Below are positions 1 through 6,080 of a stretch of DNA of 8,220 bases, one piece after another; within the stretch, counting starts at the first letter, position 1, and the number at the start of each line of letters is the position of its first letter. The position numbers and the translations under genes are program-made. The notes beneath the pieces are model-generated. The model saw only the letters and a list, made by a program, of their open reading frames with translations. It ran no database searches and had not been told where the DNA came from. The DNA comes from an uncultured Collinsella sp. (lineage in GTDB: Bacteria; Actinomycetota; Coriobacteriia; Coriobacteriales; Coriobacteriaceae), in contig CABUVH010000089.1 in the NCBI GenBank assembly GCA_902494935.1, positions 1-8,220 on the forward strand. The letters are read 5' to 3'.

Positions 1-291
1 GGCATCGATGCCGAGGTCATCAACATGCACACCATCAAGCCCATCGATGCCGACCTGATCGTCAAGAGCGCCACCAAGACCGGCCACGTCGTGACCGTCG
101 AGGAGCATTCTGTAATCGGTGGCCTGGGCAGCGCCGTTGCCGACGTCCTGTGCGAGCAGTGCCCGACGCCCCTCAAGAAGATCGGCGTCAACGACACCTT
201 TGGCGAGTCCGGCCCGGGTGCCGAGCTCTTGCACAAGTATGGCCTGGACGCCGCCAACATCGTGGCGACCACCAAGGAGTTCTTGGCATAA
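1..291 (+). CDS. Transketolase, C-terminal subunit (3' end only)
   Basis: The reading frame is open from the first base and stops at TAA 289-291, giving the last 96 residues of a protein whose start lies outside the window. The stretch with INMHTIKPID, then VTVEEHSVIGGLGSAVADVL, then IGVNDTFGESG, then a final ELLHKYGL segment is typical of the C-terminal domain of transketolase, in particular the separate C-terminal subunit found where transketolase is split into two genes. That enzyme moves two-carbon units between sugar phosphates in the non-oxidative pentose phosphate pathway, in the cytoplasm, using thiamine diphosphate bound mainly by the other regions. The related DXS and pyruvate dehydrogenase E1-beta enzymes share this fold, but the TIKPID and FGESG wording fits transketolase better. 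A hairpin terminator 50 bases downstream suggests this is the last gene of its unit. Whether the N-terminal subunit gene lies just upstream cannot be seen. Confidence 0.88.
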   Translation, partial: GIDAEVINMHTIKPIDADLIVKSATKTGHVVTVEEHSVIGGLGSAVADVLCEQCPTPLKKIGVNDTFGESGPGAELLHKYGLDAANIVATTKEFLA

Positions 292-340
292 GGCAAGGCG
301 GATCTCAAGGACTGCTTCGCCAGAACTATGGAAACCCGGC

Positions 341-370
341 AGGGGCGCTCTCTTGGAGAGCGCCCCTGTT
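341..370 (+). terminator. Intrinsic terminator after transketolase gene
   Basis: AGGGGCGCTCTC at 341-352 pairs perfectly with GAGAGCGCCCCT at 356-367 around a three-base TTG loop: a 12-bp, very GC-rich stem. It is followed by only a short T run (GTTTC). The position, 50 bases after the transketolase stop, fits a terminator. The weak T tract is the only reservation, and the second palindrome just downstream may help. Confidence 0.75.
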
Positions 371-372
371 TC

Positions 373-439
373 AGTTGCGGTGAAATAGGGACTGATTAGA
401 CCTTTTAACTGGTAAAACAGTCCCTATTTCACCGCAACT
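373..439. repeat. Perfect 22-bp inverted repeat (GTCCC-type palindrome)
   Basis: Bases 373-394 are exactly reverse-complementary to 418-439, with a 23-base AT-rich loop (395-417) that contains its own small ACC/GGT pairing. The arms contain the core GAAATAGGGACTG and its complement CAGTCCCTATTTC. The element begins six bases after the transketolase terminator stem. A 22-bp perfect match is far beyond chance. It may be a REP- or MITE-like dispersed repeat, or a second bidirectional terminator. The palindrome upstream of the recombinase gene (5311-5352) shares the octamer GGTAAAAC and the GTCCCT core, which supports a repeat family. Confidence 0.8.
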
Positions 440-568
440 CATGAAGACGCCCCTCAAGCACGGTCCCATCAGGAAAAAGGGCATATATCGACAAAGCGCA
501 ATTCAGACCCTTCTAACTTTGTATATGCAGCACTCCAAGATAAATGCGGCGGCCCCTTAGTAGCCGCA

Positions 569-691
569 GGCCGGGCACAGGGTTACTCTCCAAATCTTTC
601 CGCAGGACGGAGGAGTCCCCGCCGCACGTAGTGCGCAGCGGAGGCTCCGACATGTCCGAGGACGATTTGGAGAGTAACCCTGTGCCCGGCC
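569..691. repeat. MITE-like element with perfect 28-bp terminal inverted repeats
   Basis: Bases 569-596 are the exact reverse complement of 664-691: a 28-bp perfect match starting GGCCGGGCACAGGG and ending CTCCAAATC. The 67-base centre contains nested pairings: GGAC and GGAG with CTCC and GTCC, CCGC with GCGG, and a central CGCAC-GTA-GTGCG hairpin. The whole 123 bases could therefore fold into one long hairpin or cruciform. No coding frame explains it and I see no clear target-site duplication at its edges. The best explanations are a non-autonomous miniature element or a dispersed palindromic repeat; a structured RNA or strong bidirectional terminator is also possible. Confidence 0.75.
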
Positions 692-724
692 GGAGGGACC
701 CAAACACGGCCATGCTTCTTATGT

Positions 725-749
725 GCAGCAAAGCTAATGCTGCTAAAAT
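725..749 (+). promoter_or_regulatory. Possible ftsE promoter with small dyad
   Basis: TAAAAT at 744-749 matches five of six bases of a TATAAT -10 box and lies 46 bases before the ftsE start. I find no good -35 box at the right distance. Directly upstream, GCAGCA (725-730) and TGCTGC (738-743) form a 6-bp dyad abutting the -10 box, as an operator might. Both are short matches in an AT-rich stretch, so this is tentative. Confidence 0.28.
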
Positions 750-794
750 ACTAAGCGCTCATGTAGTTTAAACGCACGACGATAAGGAGCACCA

Positions 795-2015
795 GTGGGT
801 AACCACTTCCGTACCTCCGGTGCGGGCGATGATGCCCCCAAGACGCAGGCAGGCGTCCAGGGCAGTCGTTTCGCCACTCCGGATTCAGAGGGCCAGCCTG
901 TTGCTCAGGCCCCCGCTCAGCCGGCAGATCAGGCACAGCCGGCATCCGATCCCTTTGCCTACAATCCCAACAGCGATGTCGCGCTTTCCGGCACGGCGGG
1001 TTTTGAGCCCGTTCAGGTCGTGACCGCTCGTGTGGAGCAGCCTCAGGCTGGTGCCGCCACGCCGCAGCCTACCATGGCCGGCATTCCCGACCCCTTGGCC
1101 CCTGCGACGCCGGTTCCTCAGCCTGCACAGTCAGGTCTCTTTGCCGCAATTCCCGACCCCACGCAGCCTGCTGCCCCGGTGGTCGAGAGCGATCAGGCGG
1201 CCGAGGTCGCAAGCCTCGATAACGCGCTCAACAACCCCGATTTTACGTCGGTGTTTGCGCCCATCGATCCGCAGGCCAGCCGCAAGAAGATGGCCAAGCA
1301 GGCCGGTGTCGAGCCCGTTATCCTTATGGAGCATGTCACCAAGATCTATCCGGCACAGCCCAACAAGCCTGCACTCGACGACATCAACATCGAGATCTAT
1401 CCGGGCGAGTTCGTCTTCCTGGTCGGTCACTCCGGTTCGGGTAAGACCACGCTGCTGTCGACGCTCAACCGCGACGTCAAGCCGACGAGCGGCCGCATCC
1501 TGGTTGCCGGTCAGGACCTCATGAAGATCAAGAACCGCAAGGTTCCGTTCCTGCGTCGCCAGATTGGCGCCGTGTTCCAGGACTTTAAGCTTCTGCCGCA
1601 AAAGACCGCCTACGAAAACGTGGCGTTTGCCCTTCAGTGCATCGGCAAGCCCAAGGGCGTCATTCGCAGCCAGGTGCCCGAGGTGCTGCGTCTGGTCGGT
1701 CTGGCCGATCAGATGGACTCGCTGCCCGACCAGCTTTCCGGTGGCGAGCAGCAGCGCGTTGCCGTCGCCCGCGCTATGGTCAACCGTCCGCCGCTGCTGA
1801 TCTGCGACGAGCCCACGGGTAACCTCGACCCGGCGATCTCGCTGGGCATCATGAAGCTGCTCGAGCGTATTAACCGCACCGGCACCACCGTGATCGTCGC
1901 CACGCACGACCGCGAGATGGTCGATAGCATGCACCGTCGCGTGATCGCCCTCGAGGGCGGTCACGTTATCCGCGACCAGGAGAGGGGAGGTTACGGAAAC
2001 TATGGCACCAACTAA
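795..2015 (+). CDS. ftsE: Cell-division ABC transporter ATP-binding protein FtsE, with long N-terminal extension
   Basis: FtsE is the cytoplasmic ATPase of the FtsEX complex, which couples ATP hydrolysis to activation of peptidoglycan hydrolases at the division site. The ABC domain runs from about residue 172 to the end of the 406-residue protein. It shows Walker A GHSGSGKT (211-218), the Q-loop in VFQDFKLL (a hallmark of FtsE), the signature LSGGE (314-318), Walker B ending in D338 with catalytic E339, and the switch histidine H371. The GTG start at 795 is fixed by AAGGAG at 784-789 and by an in-frame TAA at 783 that rules out starts more than 9 bases upstream. The first 170 or so residues, rich in Pro, Ala and Gln with repeated IPDP motifs, have no counterpart in ordinary FtsE of about 220-230 residues. 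An internal ATG at 1290 (residue 166) would give a normal-length protein but lacks a good ribosome site. It overlaps ftsX by 14 bases, implying coupled translation. Confidence 0.95.
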   Translation: MGNHFRTSGAGDDAPKTQAGVQGSRFATPDSEGQPVAQAPAQPADQAQPASDPFAYNPNSDVALSGTAGFEPVQVVTARVEQPQAGAATPQPTMAGIPDPLAPATPVPQPAQSGLFAAIPDPTQPAAPVVESDQAAEVASLDNALNNPDFTSVFAPIDPQASRKKMAKQAGVEPVILMEHVTKIYPAQPNKPALDDINIEIYPGEFVFLVGHSGSGKTTLLSTLNRDVKPTSGRILVAGQDLMKIKNRKVPFLRRQIGAVFQDFKLLPQKTAYENVAFALQCIGKPKGVIRSQVPEVLRLVGLADQMDSLPDQLSGGEQQRVAVARAMVNRPPLLICDEPTGNLDPAISLGIMKLLERINRTGTTVIVATHDREMVDSMHRRVIALEGGHVIRDQERGGYGNYGTN

Positions 2016-2922
2016 CGTGGGCTACTCCTTCAAAGAGGCAATCAGCCACTTCTTCCGTAACTGGACTACCTCGCTCGGCGCCGTCATCACGATCTTCCTT
2101 TCGCTGTTTATCATCGGCCTGTTCATCATGGGCTCCGCGATGCTGAACTCCGTGATCGGCACCGTCGAGGATCAGGTTGTCATCAACGCGTTCATTAGTG
2201 ATGACGCCGATCAGGCCGATGTTCAGGCTTTTGAGGCCGAACTTAAGACGTGGAATAACGTCAAGTCCGTGACCTATAAGGACAAGGACGACGCGCTGGC
2301 CGAGTATACGAGCAAGATGTCGGGCAACGCCGACGCCACCATGAGCGCGCTCGATGGCCAGAACCCGCTGCCGGCTTCGTTTGCAATTGAGATGGACGAT
2401 CCGTCCAAGGTCGAGAGCACGGCAGAGAAGCTCAAGAAGGATGCCGATTTCCAGAAGATCGCGGATGACGGCGACGTCAACGCGAGCGTGCTGTACGGCC
2501 AGGAGGAAGTGAGCCGCCTGTTCCAGGTGACCAACTACATCCGCATCGCCGCTGTGGTGCTCGTTGGCCTTCTGACCTTTATCGCATTCATCTTCATCAA
2601 CAACACGATTCGCCTGTCCATCACGGCGCGTCGTCGTGAGATTGCGATTATGCGTCTGGTCGGCGCCAGCAACGGCTTCATTCGCGGTCCGTTTATCACC
2701 GAGGGCGTGCTGCAGGCCATTTTGGGCTCGCTGCTTTCCATCGGCGTTCTGGAGCTGCTGCGCAATCTGATGATTCCGCGTCTGCAGGAGAGCATCGGCT
2801 GGATGTCGTTTGCCCTGCCGATGCAGTATTACCTGGTGACCTATGCTGCGCTGATTCTGGTCGGCGTGATTATCGGTCTCTTTGGTTCTGCCATAGCCAT
2901 GCGCCGCTACCTGCGCGTGTAG
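2002..2922 (+). CDS. ftsX: Cell-division protein FtsX (permease-like membrane subunit)
   Basis: This is the membrane partner of FtsE, passing ATP-driven movement through the membrane to cell-wall hydrolases. The 306-residue product has the FtsX layout: a cytoplasmic N terminus; TM1 at about 26-50; a large extracellular loop at about 51-180 rich in Asp, Lys and Glu; TM2 at about 182-202; a cytoplasmic loop with the family-typical ARRREIAIMRLVGAS; TM3 at about 231-253; and TM4 at about 278-300. The ATG lies inside the end of ftsE, preceded by GAGGGGAGG at 1981-1989, so the two are co-translated. A terminator follows 28 bases after the stop, so no hydrolase gene is co-transcribed downstream. The extracellular loop would contact the hydrolase partner, which is not visible here. 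Confidence 0.95.
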   Translation: MAPTNVGYSFKEAISHFFRNWTTSLGAVITIFLSLFIIGLFIMGSAMLNSVIGTVEDQVVINAFISDDADQADVQAFEAELKTWNNVKSVTYKDKDDALAEYTSKMSGNADATMSALDGQNPLPASFAIEMDDPSKVESTAEKLKKDADFQKIADDGDVNASVLYGQEEVSRLFQVTNYIRIAAVVLVGLLTFIAFIFINNTIRLSITARRREIAIMRLVGASNGFIRGPFITEGVLQAILGSLLSIGVLELLRNLMIPRLQESIGWMSFALPMQYYLVTYAALILVGVIIGLFGSAIAMRRYLRV

Positions 2923-2949
2923 GCACGCCTGGAATTCATCCCTTCCAAC

Positions 2950-2980
2950 GGGTCGTCTCTTATGGGACGGCCCTTTTTTT
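2950..2980 (+). terminator. Intrinsic terminator after ftsX
   Basis: GGGTCGTCTC (2950-2959) pairs with GGGACGGCCC (2964-2973) around a TTAT loop, with ten pairs including two G-U wobbles. Seven T residues follow at 2974-2980. The form is classic and the position, 28 bases after the ftsX stop, is right. Confidence 0.9.
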
Positions 2981-3011
2981 GATTCCTAGGGGACGGCAGG
3001 AAAGCGAATCA
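2980..3011. repeat. Weak imperfect inverted repeat, possible repeat remnant
   Basis: TGATTC (2980-2985) is complementary to GAATCA (3006-3011), and CCT and AGG inside can add a few uneven pairs around AGGGGACGGC. Only six bases pair cleanly, so chance is possible. The GGGGAC core recalls the other GTCCC-type palindromes in this window, which is the only reason to list it. Confidence 0.22.
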
Positions 3012-3057
3012 TTTGGGTAGACTCTTTGGAGTTCGCAATCGATAGTTAGGAGGCGCC

Positions 3058-5193
3058 ATGGGGCGCAATAACAAGCATAAGCGTGGAGCTCGCAATAAGC
3101 GCGGGCCGGTGCGCAGCGAACGCCGTCCGAGCCTGACCGGGCGCGTGCAGCTCCATGAGCACAGTGCCTATGTCATAACCGAGAATGGCGACTACAAGGT
3201 CATGGGTCGCGGTAAGCGCGAGATCATGGATGGCGATACCGTTGCCGTGAGCATTAAGAACAGCCCGCATGGCGAGCGTCGCGCCGTGATCGAGGGCGTA
3301 GTTGAGCGCGCAGCCATAAGCGTGGTGGGCACGTACCAGACCGCCGGTCCGCTCGGTGTGATCGAGCCGCTCGATTCGCGTCTGAAGGCCGACTTCTTCA
3401 TTCTGCCCGAGGATACCTCGGCGGATCGTCTGGGCGTCCACCCGGGTGATGCTGTTGTCGCGCACATTTTGACCTACCCGACGCGCCTGGAATCGGGCAC
3501 CGTGACGATTGAACGCCGCATTGGCGGAGATGACGCGCCCGATTTGGGCGTTCAATATGTGATGGCGCGTTACGGCTATACCGATAGCTATCCCGAGGCC
3601 GCGCTGGACGAGGCCGAGGGGCTTTCGCTCGATGTGTCCGCGGCGCTTAAGGACCCGCTCCGCCGCGATCTGCGCGACCGCTTTGTCATCACGATCGACC
3701 CGGTCGACGCGCGCGACTTTGACGATGCCGTTTCGCTGGAGCGTACGCCCGAGGGTGGCTACAAGCTGGGTGTGCATATCGCCGACGTTTCACACTATGT
3801 GGCTTGGGACGGGCATATCGATCTTGAGGCTCGCCATCGTACGACATCGGTGTATCTGGCCGATCGCGTGCTTCCCATGCTGCCCGAACGCCTGTCCTGT
3901 GACCTGTGCTCGCTTCGCCCTGACGAGGACCGTCTTGCGTTTACCGTCGATATCGAGCTCGATGCGCAGGGTCGCGTGCGGCATTACGATCCGTATCCCA
4001 GCGTGATTCGCTCGCGTGTGCGTATGGACTATGACGGCGCCGAGGCGCTGCTGGTGCGTGCCGGCGCGGTTGAGTATTCGGTGCTGGAGGGTGCAGCCGA
4101 GGATGTTGCGGCTGCCGAGACCTCGCGCGAGGAAGCGCTTGAGCGCGGTCTTGCGTGCGAGGAGGCCGCCCGCGGCTACAACATCGACCTCGGCGATTTC
4201 CTTGTCGCCGCTAACGAACTCGCCGAACTTCGCCGTCGTATTCGTCGCGCCCGCGGCTCAGTCGATTTTGACACAGCCGAGATTCGCGCTCTATTGGATG
4301 AGGACGGAGTGCCCGTGCAGATTGTGGCGCGTGAGCGTTCGTGTGCCACGTCGCTTATCGAGGAAGCCATGCTGCTCGCCAACGAGTGCGTTGCAGAGTG
4401 GCTGGCAGACCGTGATATCGAGGCCTGCTATCGTGTGCATGAGGATCCGAGCCCCGATAGCCTGCACGGTGCTGCCGTTGCGCTGGCGCAGCTAGGCATC
4501 ATCGACGATCGCCGTGCTGCCGGTATTGCCCTGGGGAGCCCCGATGAGCTGCAGGCTGCAGTCGATGCTGCCGCCGGTACGGCCAACGCACCGCTCGTCA
4601 ACACGCTGCTTCTGCGCAGCATGCAGCGCGCGCTGTACAAGCCGCGCAACGAGGGCCACTTTGCGCTCGCCGCGCCGTGCTACTGTCACTTTACGAGTCC
4701 CATCCGTCGCTACCCCGATCTGGTGGTGCACCGCGTGCTCAAACTGCAGTTGGCCTATGAGCAGCTCGGCGGCAAGGACGCCTTGGTCCGTACGCCGCGG
4801 CTGATCGGTAAGGGGCGCGAGTCGCTGCCGCGCATTCTGCCGCAGATCTGCCGCGCATGTAGCGATGCCGAGCGCGCGGCAGATGCCGCCAGCCATGCGA
4901 CGCAAAAGATCAAGATTGCCCAGTACTATGAGGACCGTCTGGGTGAGCGCTATGCCGGAACCGTCTCGTGGGTTAGCAGCATGGGCCTCTTTGTGCGCTT
5001 GGACCTAACACAGGTCGAGGGCCTGGTTTCAATTAAGAGCCTGGGCAACGAGTGGTTCGAGTTCGACGAGGACGCGCTAACGCTCACAGGTGCCGACACG
5101 GGCACCCGTTACGAGCTGGGGCAGCGCGTGATTATCGAGGTCTCGCGCGTCAATACCACGCGTGGGCACTTGGACTTTAAGCTTATCCATTAG
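3058..5193 (+). CDS. rnr: Ribonuclease R (RNase II/RNB family 3'-5' exoribonuclease)
   Basis: RNase R degrades RNA from the 3' end, including structured RNA, and acts in mRNA and rRNA turnover and trans-translation quality control. The 711-residue protein has a very basic N terminus (1-25), two OB-type cold-shock segments (about 27-85 and 87-157), the RNB catalytic domain (about 200-565) and a C-terminal S1 RNA-binding domain (629-711). Metal-binding acidic residues are intact in IDPVDARDFDDA: D214, D220, D222 and D223. The RNB motif HFTSPIRRYPDL is at 544-555. It is shorter than the E. coli enzyme (about 810 residues), lacking the N-terminal winged-helix region and the lysine-rich tail. The ATG at 3058 follows AGGAGG at 3048-3053 with a short four-base gap. 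The gene stands alone between terminators. In many bacteria smpB follows rnr, but no smpB appears in this window. Confidence 0.95.
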   Translation: MGRNNKHKRGARNKRGPVRSERRPSLTGRVQLHEHSAYVITENGDYKVMGRGKREIMDGDTVAVSIKNSPHGERRAVIEGVVERAAISVVGTYQTAGPLGVIEPLDSRLKADFFILPEDTSADRLGVHPGDAVVAHILTYPTRLESGTVTIERRIGGDDAPDLGVQYVMARYGYTDSYPEAALDEAEGLSLDVSAALKDPLRRDLRDRFVITIDPVDARDFDDAVSLERTPEGGYKLGVHIADVSHYVAWDGHIDLEARHRTTSVYLADRVLPMLPERLSCDLCSLRPDEDRLAFTVDIELDAQGRVRHYDPYPSVIRSRVRMDYDGAEALLVRAGAVEYSVLEGAAEDVAAAETSREEALERGLACEEAARGYNIDLGDFLVAANELAELRRRIRRARGSVDFDTAEIRALLDEDGVPVQIVARERSCATSLIEEAMLLANECVAEWLADRDIEACYRVHEDPSPDSLHGAAVALAQLGIIDDRRAAGIALGSPDELQAAVDAAAGTANAPLVNTLLLRSMQRALYKPRNEGHFALAAPCYCHFTSPIRRYPDLVVHRVLKLQLAYEQLGGKDALVRTPRLIGKGRESLPRILPQICRACSDAERAADAASHATQKIKIAQYYEDRLGERYAGTVSWVSSMGLFVRLDLTQVEGLVSIKSLGNEWFEFDEDALTLTGADTGTRYELGQRVIIEVSRVNTTRGHLDFKLIH

Positions 5194-5220
5194 CTAAATC
5201 CCGACTCGTGGCGAGAGAGC

Positions 5221-5250
5221 GGAGGGCGGCCTTTCGGGACCGCCCTTCGC
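5221..5250 (+). terminator. Probable terminator after rnr
   Basis: AGGGCGG (5223-5229) pairs with CCGCCCT (5240-5246), with two more C-G pairs inside past a one-base bulge, around a TTTCG loop. Only a weak T-rich tail follows (TTCGCATTT). It begins 27 bases after the rnr stop, which suits a terminator, but the poor T run lowers confidence. Confidence 0.6.
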
Positions 5251-5310
5251 ATTTGAATCGTGGCTACCTTGCCGTCTGCTCGGCCGCCCGCTTACCTGCT
5301 ATTTGAGAGG

Positions 5311-5352
5311 TAAAACCTACCAAAATAAACCTGTCCCTTTTTGGCAGGTTTA
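5311..5352. repeat. Imperfect palindrome upstream of the recombinase gene
   Basis: AAACCTACCAAAA (5313-5325) and TTTTGGCAGGTTT (5339-5351) are complementary at 12 of 13 positions around a 13-base centre that contains AAACCTGTCCCT. A smaller dyad, TTACCT (5292-5297) with AGGTAA (5308-5313), sits just before it. The palindrome ends about 20 bases before the recombinase ATG. It could be a recombinase binding or crossover site, an operator for that gene, or a member of the dispersed GTCCC repeat family also seen at 373-439. The sequence alone does not decide between them. Confidence 0.55.
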
Positions 5353-5370
5353 CAAGAAAGCGGGGATGAG

Positions 5371-5976
5371 ATGGCGACGGTGTACGGTTATGCGCGGGTG
5401 AGTTCGCGCGATCAGAACCTTAATCGGCAGCTGGATGCGCTGGGCGCCTATGGCGTGGGCTCGGCGAATATTTATGCCGACCATGCGAGCGGCAAGGACT
5501 TCGATCGACCGCGTTATCGCGAGCTGCTGCACGTCCTGGGAGACGGGGACGTACTGGTGGTGCTTTCTATCGACCGACTTGGCCGTAATTACTCCGAGAT
5601 TCTTGAGGAATGGCGACGCATTACCAAGGAGCTCGGGGTTGCCATTGTGGTGTTGGACATGCCATTGCTTGACACGCGCGCTAGGGCCAGCGGCGCGCCG
5701 GATGTGACCAACGTCCTGATTGCCGATATTGTGCTGCAACTGCTGAGCTACGTGGCGCAGGTAGAGCGCGAGAATATCCATCGGCGCCAAGCGGAGGGAA
5801 TTGCAGCGGCGCGGGCGCGAGGGGTCCGTTTCGGTCGACCTCGCAAGCCGTGCCCTCCTCAGTTTGAGCTGGTGCGCGATAGCTATGAGGCGGGCGATAT
5901 TACCCGCAGCCAGGCGGCAAAGTGCCTGGGCGTGTGCGTGGGGACGTTCGATCGCTGGATGCGCGAGGCGGGGTAG
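5371..5976 (+). CDS. Small serine recombinase (resolvase/invertase family)
   Basis: This enzyme family cuts and rejoins DNA at paired sites through a serine-DNA intermediate, giving resolution, inversion or integration. The 201-residue protein begins with YGYARVSSRDQN, placing the nucleophile at S11 as in gamma-delta resolvase. R46 and the IDRLGR motif (R69, R72) match the other active-site arginines. A long helix follows (QVERENIHRRQAEGIAAARA), then a FGRPRKP linker and a C-terminal helix-turn-helix at about 165-201 (ITRSQAAKCLGVCVGTFDRW). All catalytic residues are present, so it looks functional. I chose ATG 5371 over an upstream TTG at 5341 because the family motif starts directly after it; the ribosome site is weak (GCGGGGATGAG). 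No transposase, integron or phage gene is visible nearby, so its target is unknown. Base composition does not clearly differ from its neighbours. Confidence 0.9.
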   Translation: MATVYGYARVSSRDQNLNRQLDALGAYGVGSANIYADHASGKDFDRPRYRELLHVLGDGDVLVVLSIDRLGRNYSEILEEWRRITKELGVAIVVLDMPLLDTRARASGAPDVTNVLIADIVLQLLSYVAQVERENIHRRQAEGIAAARARGVRFGRPRKPCPPQFELVRDSYEAGDITRSQAAKCLGVCVGTFDRWMREAG

Positions 5977-6080
5977 GGGTTTGCGTCGCTTTGTCGCTTC
6001 CTGTTGCGATTCAAATTTTGATACGGTGACGATGCCATTTGGGGCTACACTCGCTGATATTCAAAAAAGGAGGTTGGCCC

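Larger units (their letters stand above)
292..794. other. 503-base gene-free region with structured repeats
   Basis: No credible protein gene is present between the transketolase stop and the ftsE start. The region holds a terminator (341-370), a perfect 22-bp inverted repeat (373-439), a perfect 28-bp inverted repeat with further internal dyads (569-691), and a possible ftsE promoter (about 725-749). The stretch 440-568 is AT-richer than the surrounding genes and shows nothing I recognise. Small open frames on both strands at about 513-771 run across the 28-bp palindrome and encode mirror-like peptides, because the DNA is self-complementary there; I do not regard them as genes. Confidence 0.75.

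Noticed and set aside
373..691. CRISPR array or riboswitch in the region before ftsE
   Set aside because: There are no regularly spaced direct repeats, only two unrelated palindromes. No known riboswitch or T-box core motif is recognisable, and neither ftsE nor its neighbours are typical riboswitch targets.
569..691. Target-site duplication flanking the 28-bp inverted repeat
   Set aside because: The flanks (GTAGCCGCA on the left, GGAGGGACC on the right) do not match, so insertion cannot be shown from the ends.
513..771. Short open frames on both strands across 513-771 that could encode peptides of 72-75 residues
   Set aside because: They run across the perfect palindrome, so the two strands give mirror-like peptides. 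No ribosome site or known domain is present; the structure explains the open frames.
1131..1964. Long antisense open frame of 277 codons opposite ftsE
   Set aside because: It is the complement of a high-GC coding frame with clear ABC-ATPase motifs on the + strand; its product (His-, Asp- and Arg-rich) resembles no family. A similar antisense frame at 3046-3777 opposite rnr was rejected for the same reason.
5341..5370. TTG at 5341 as the recombinase start
   Set aside because: It would add ten residues that fall inside the palindrome and precede the conserved family start; ATG 5371 places the catalytic serine at the usual position.
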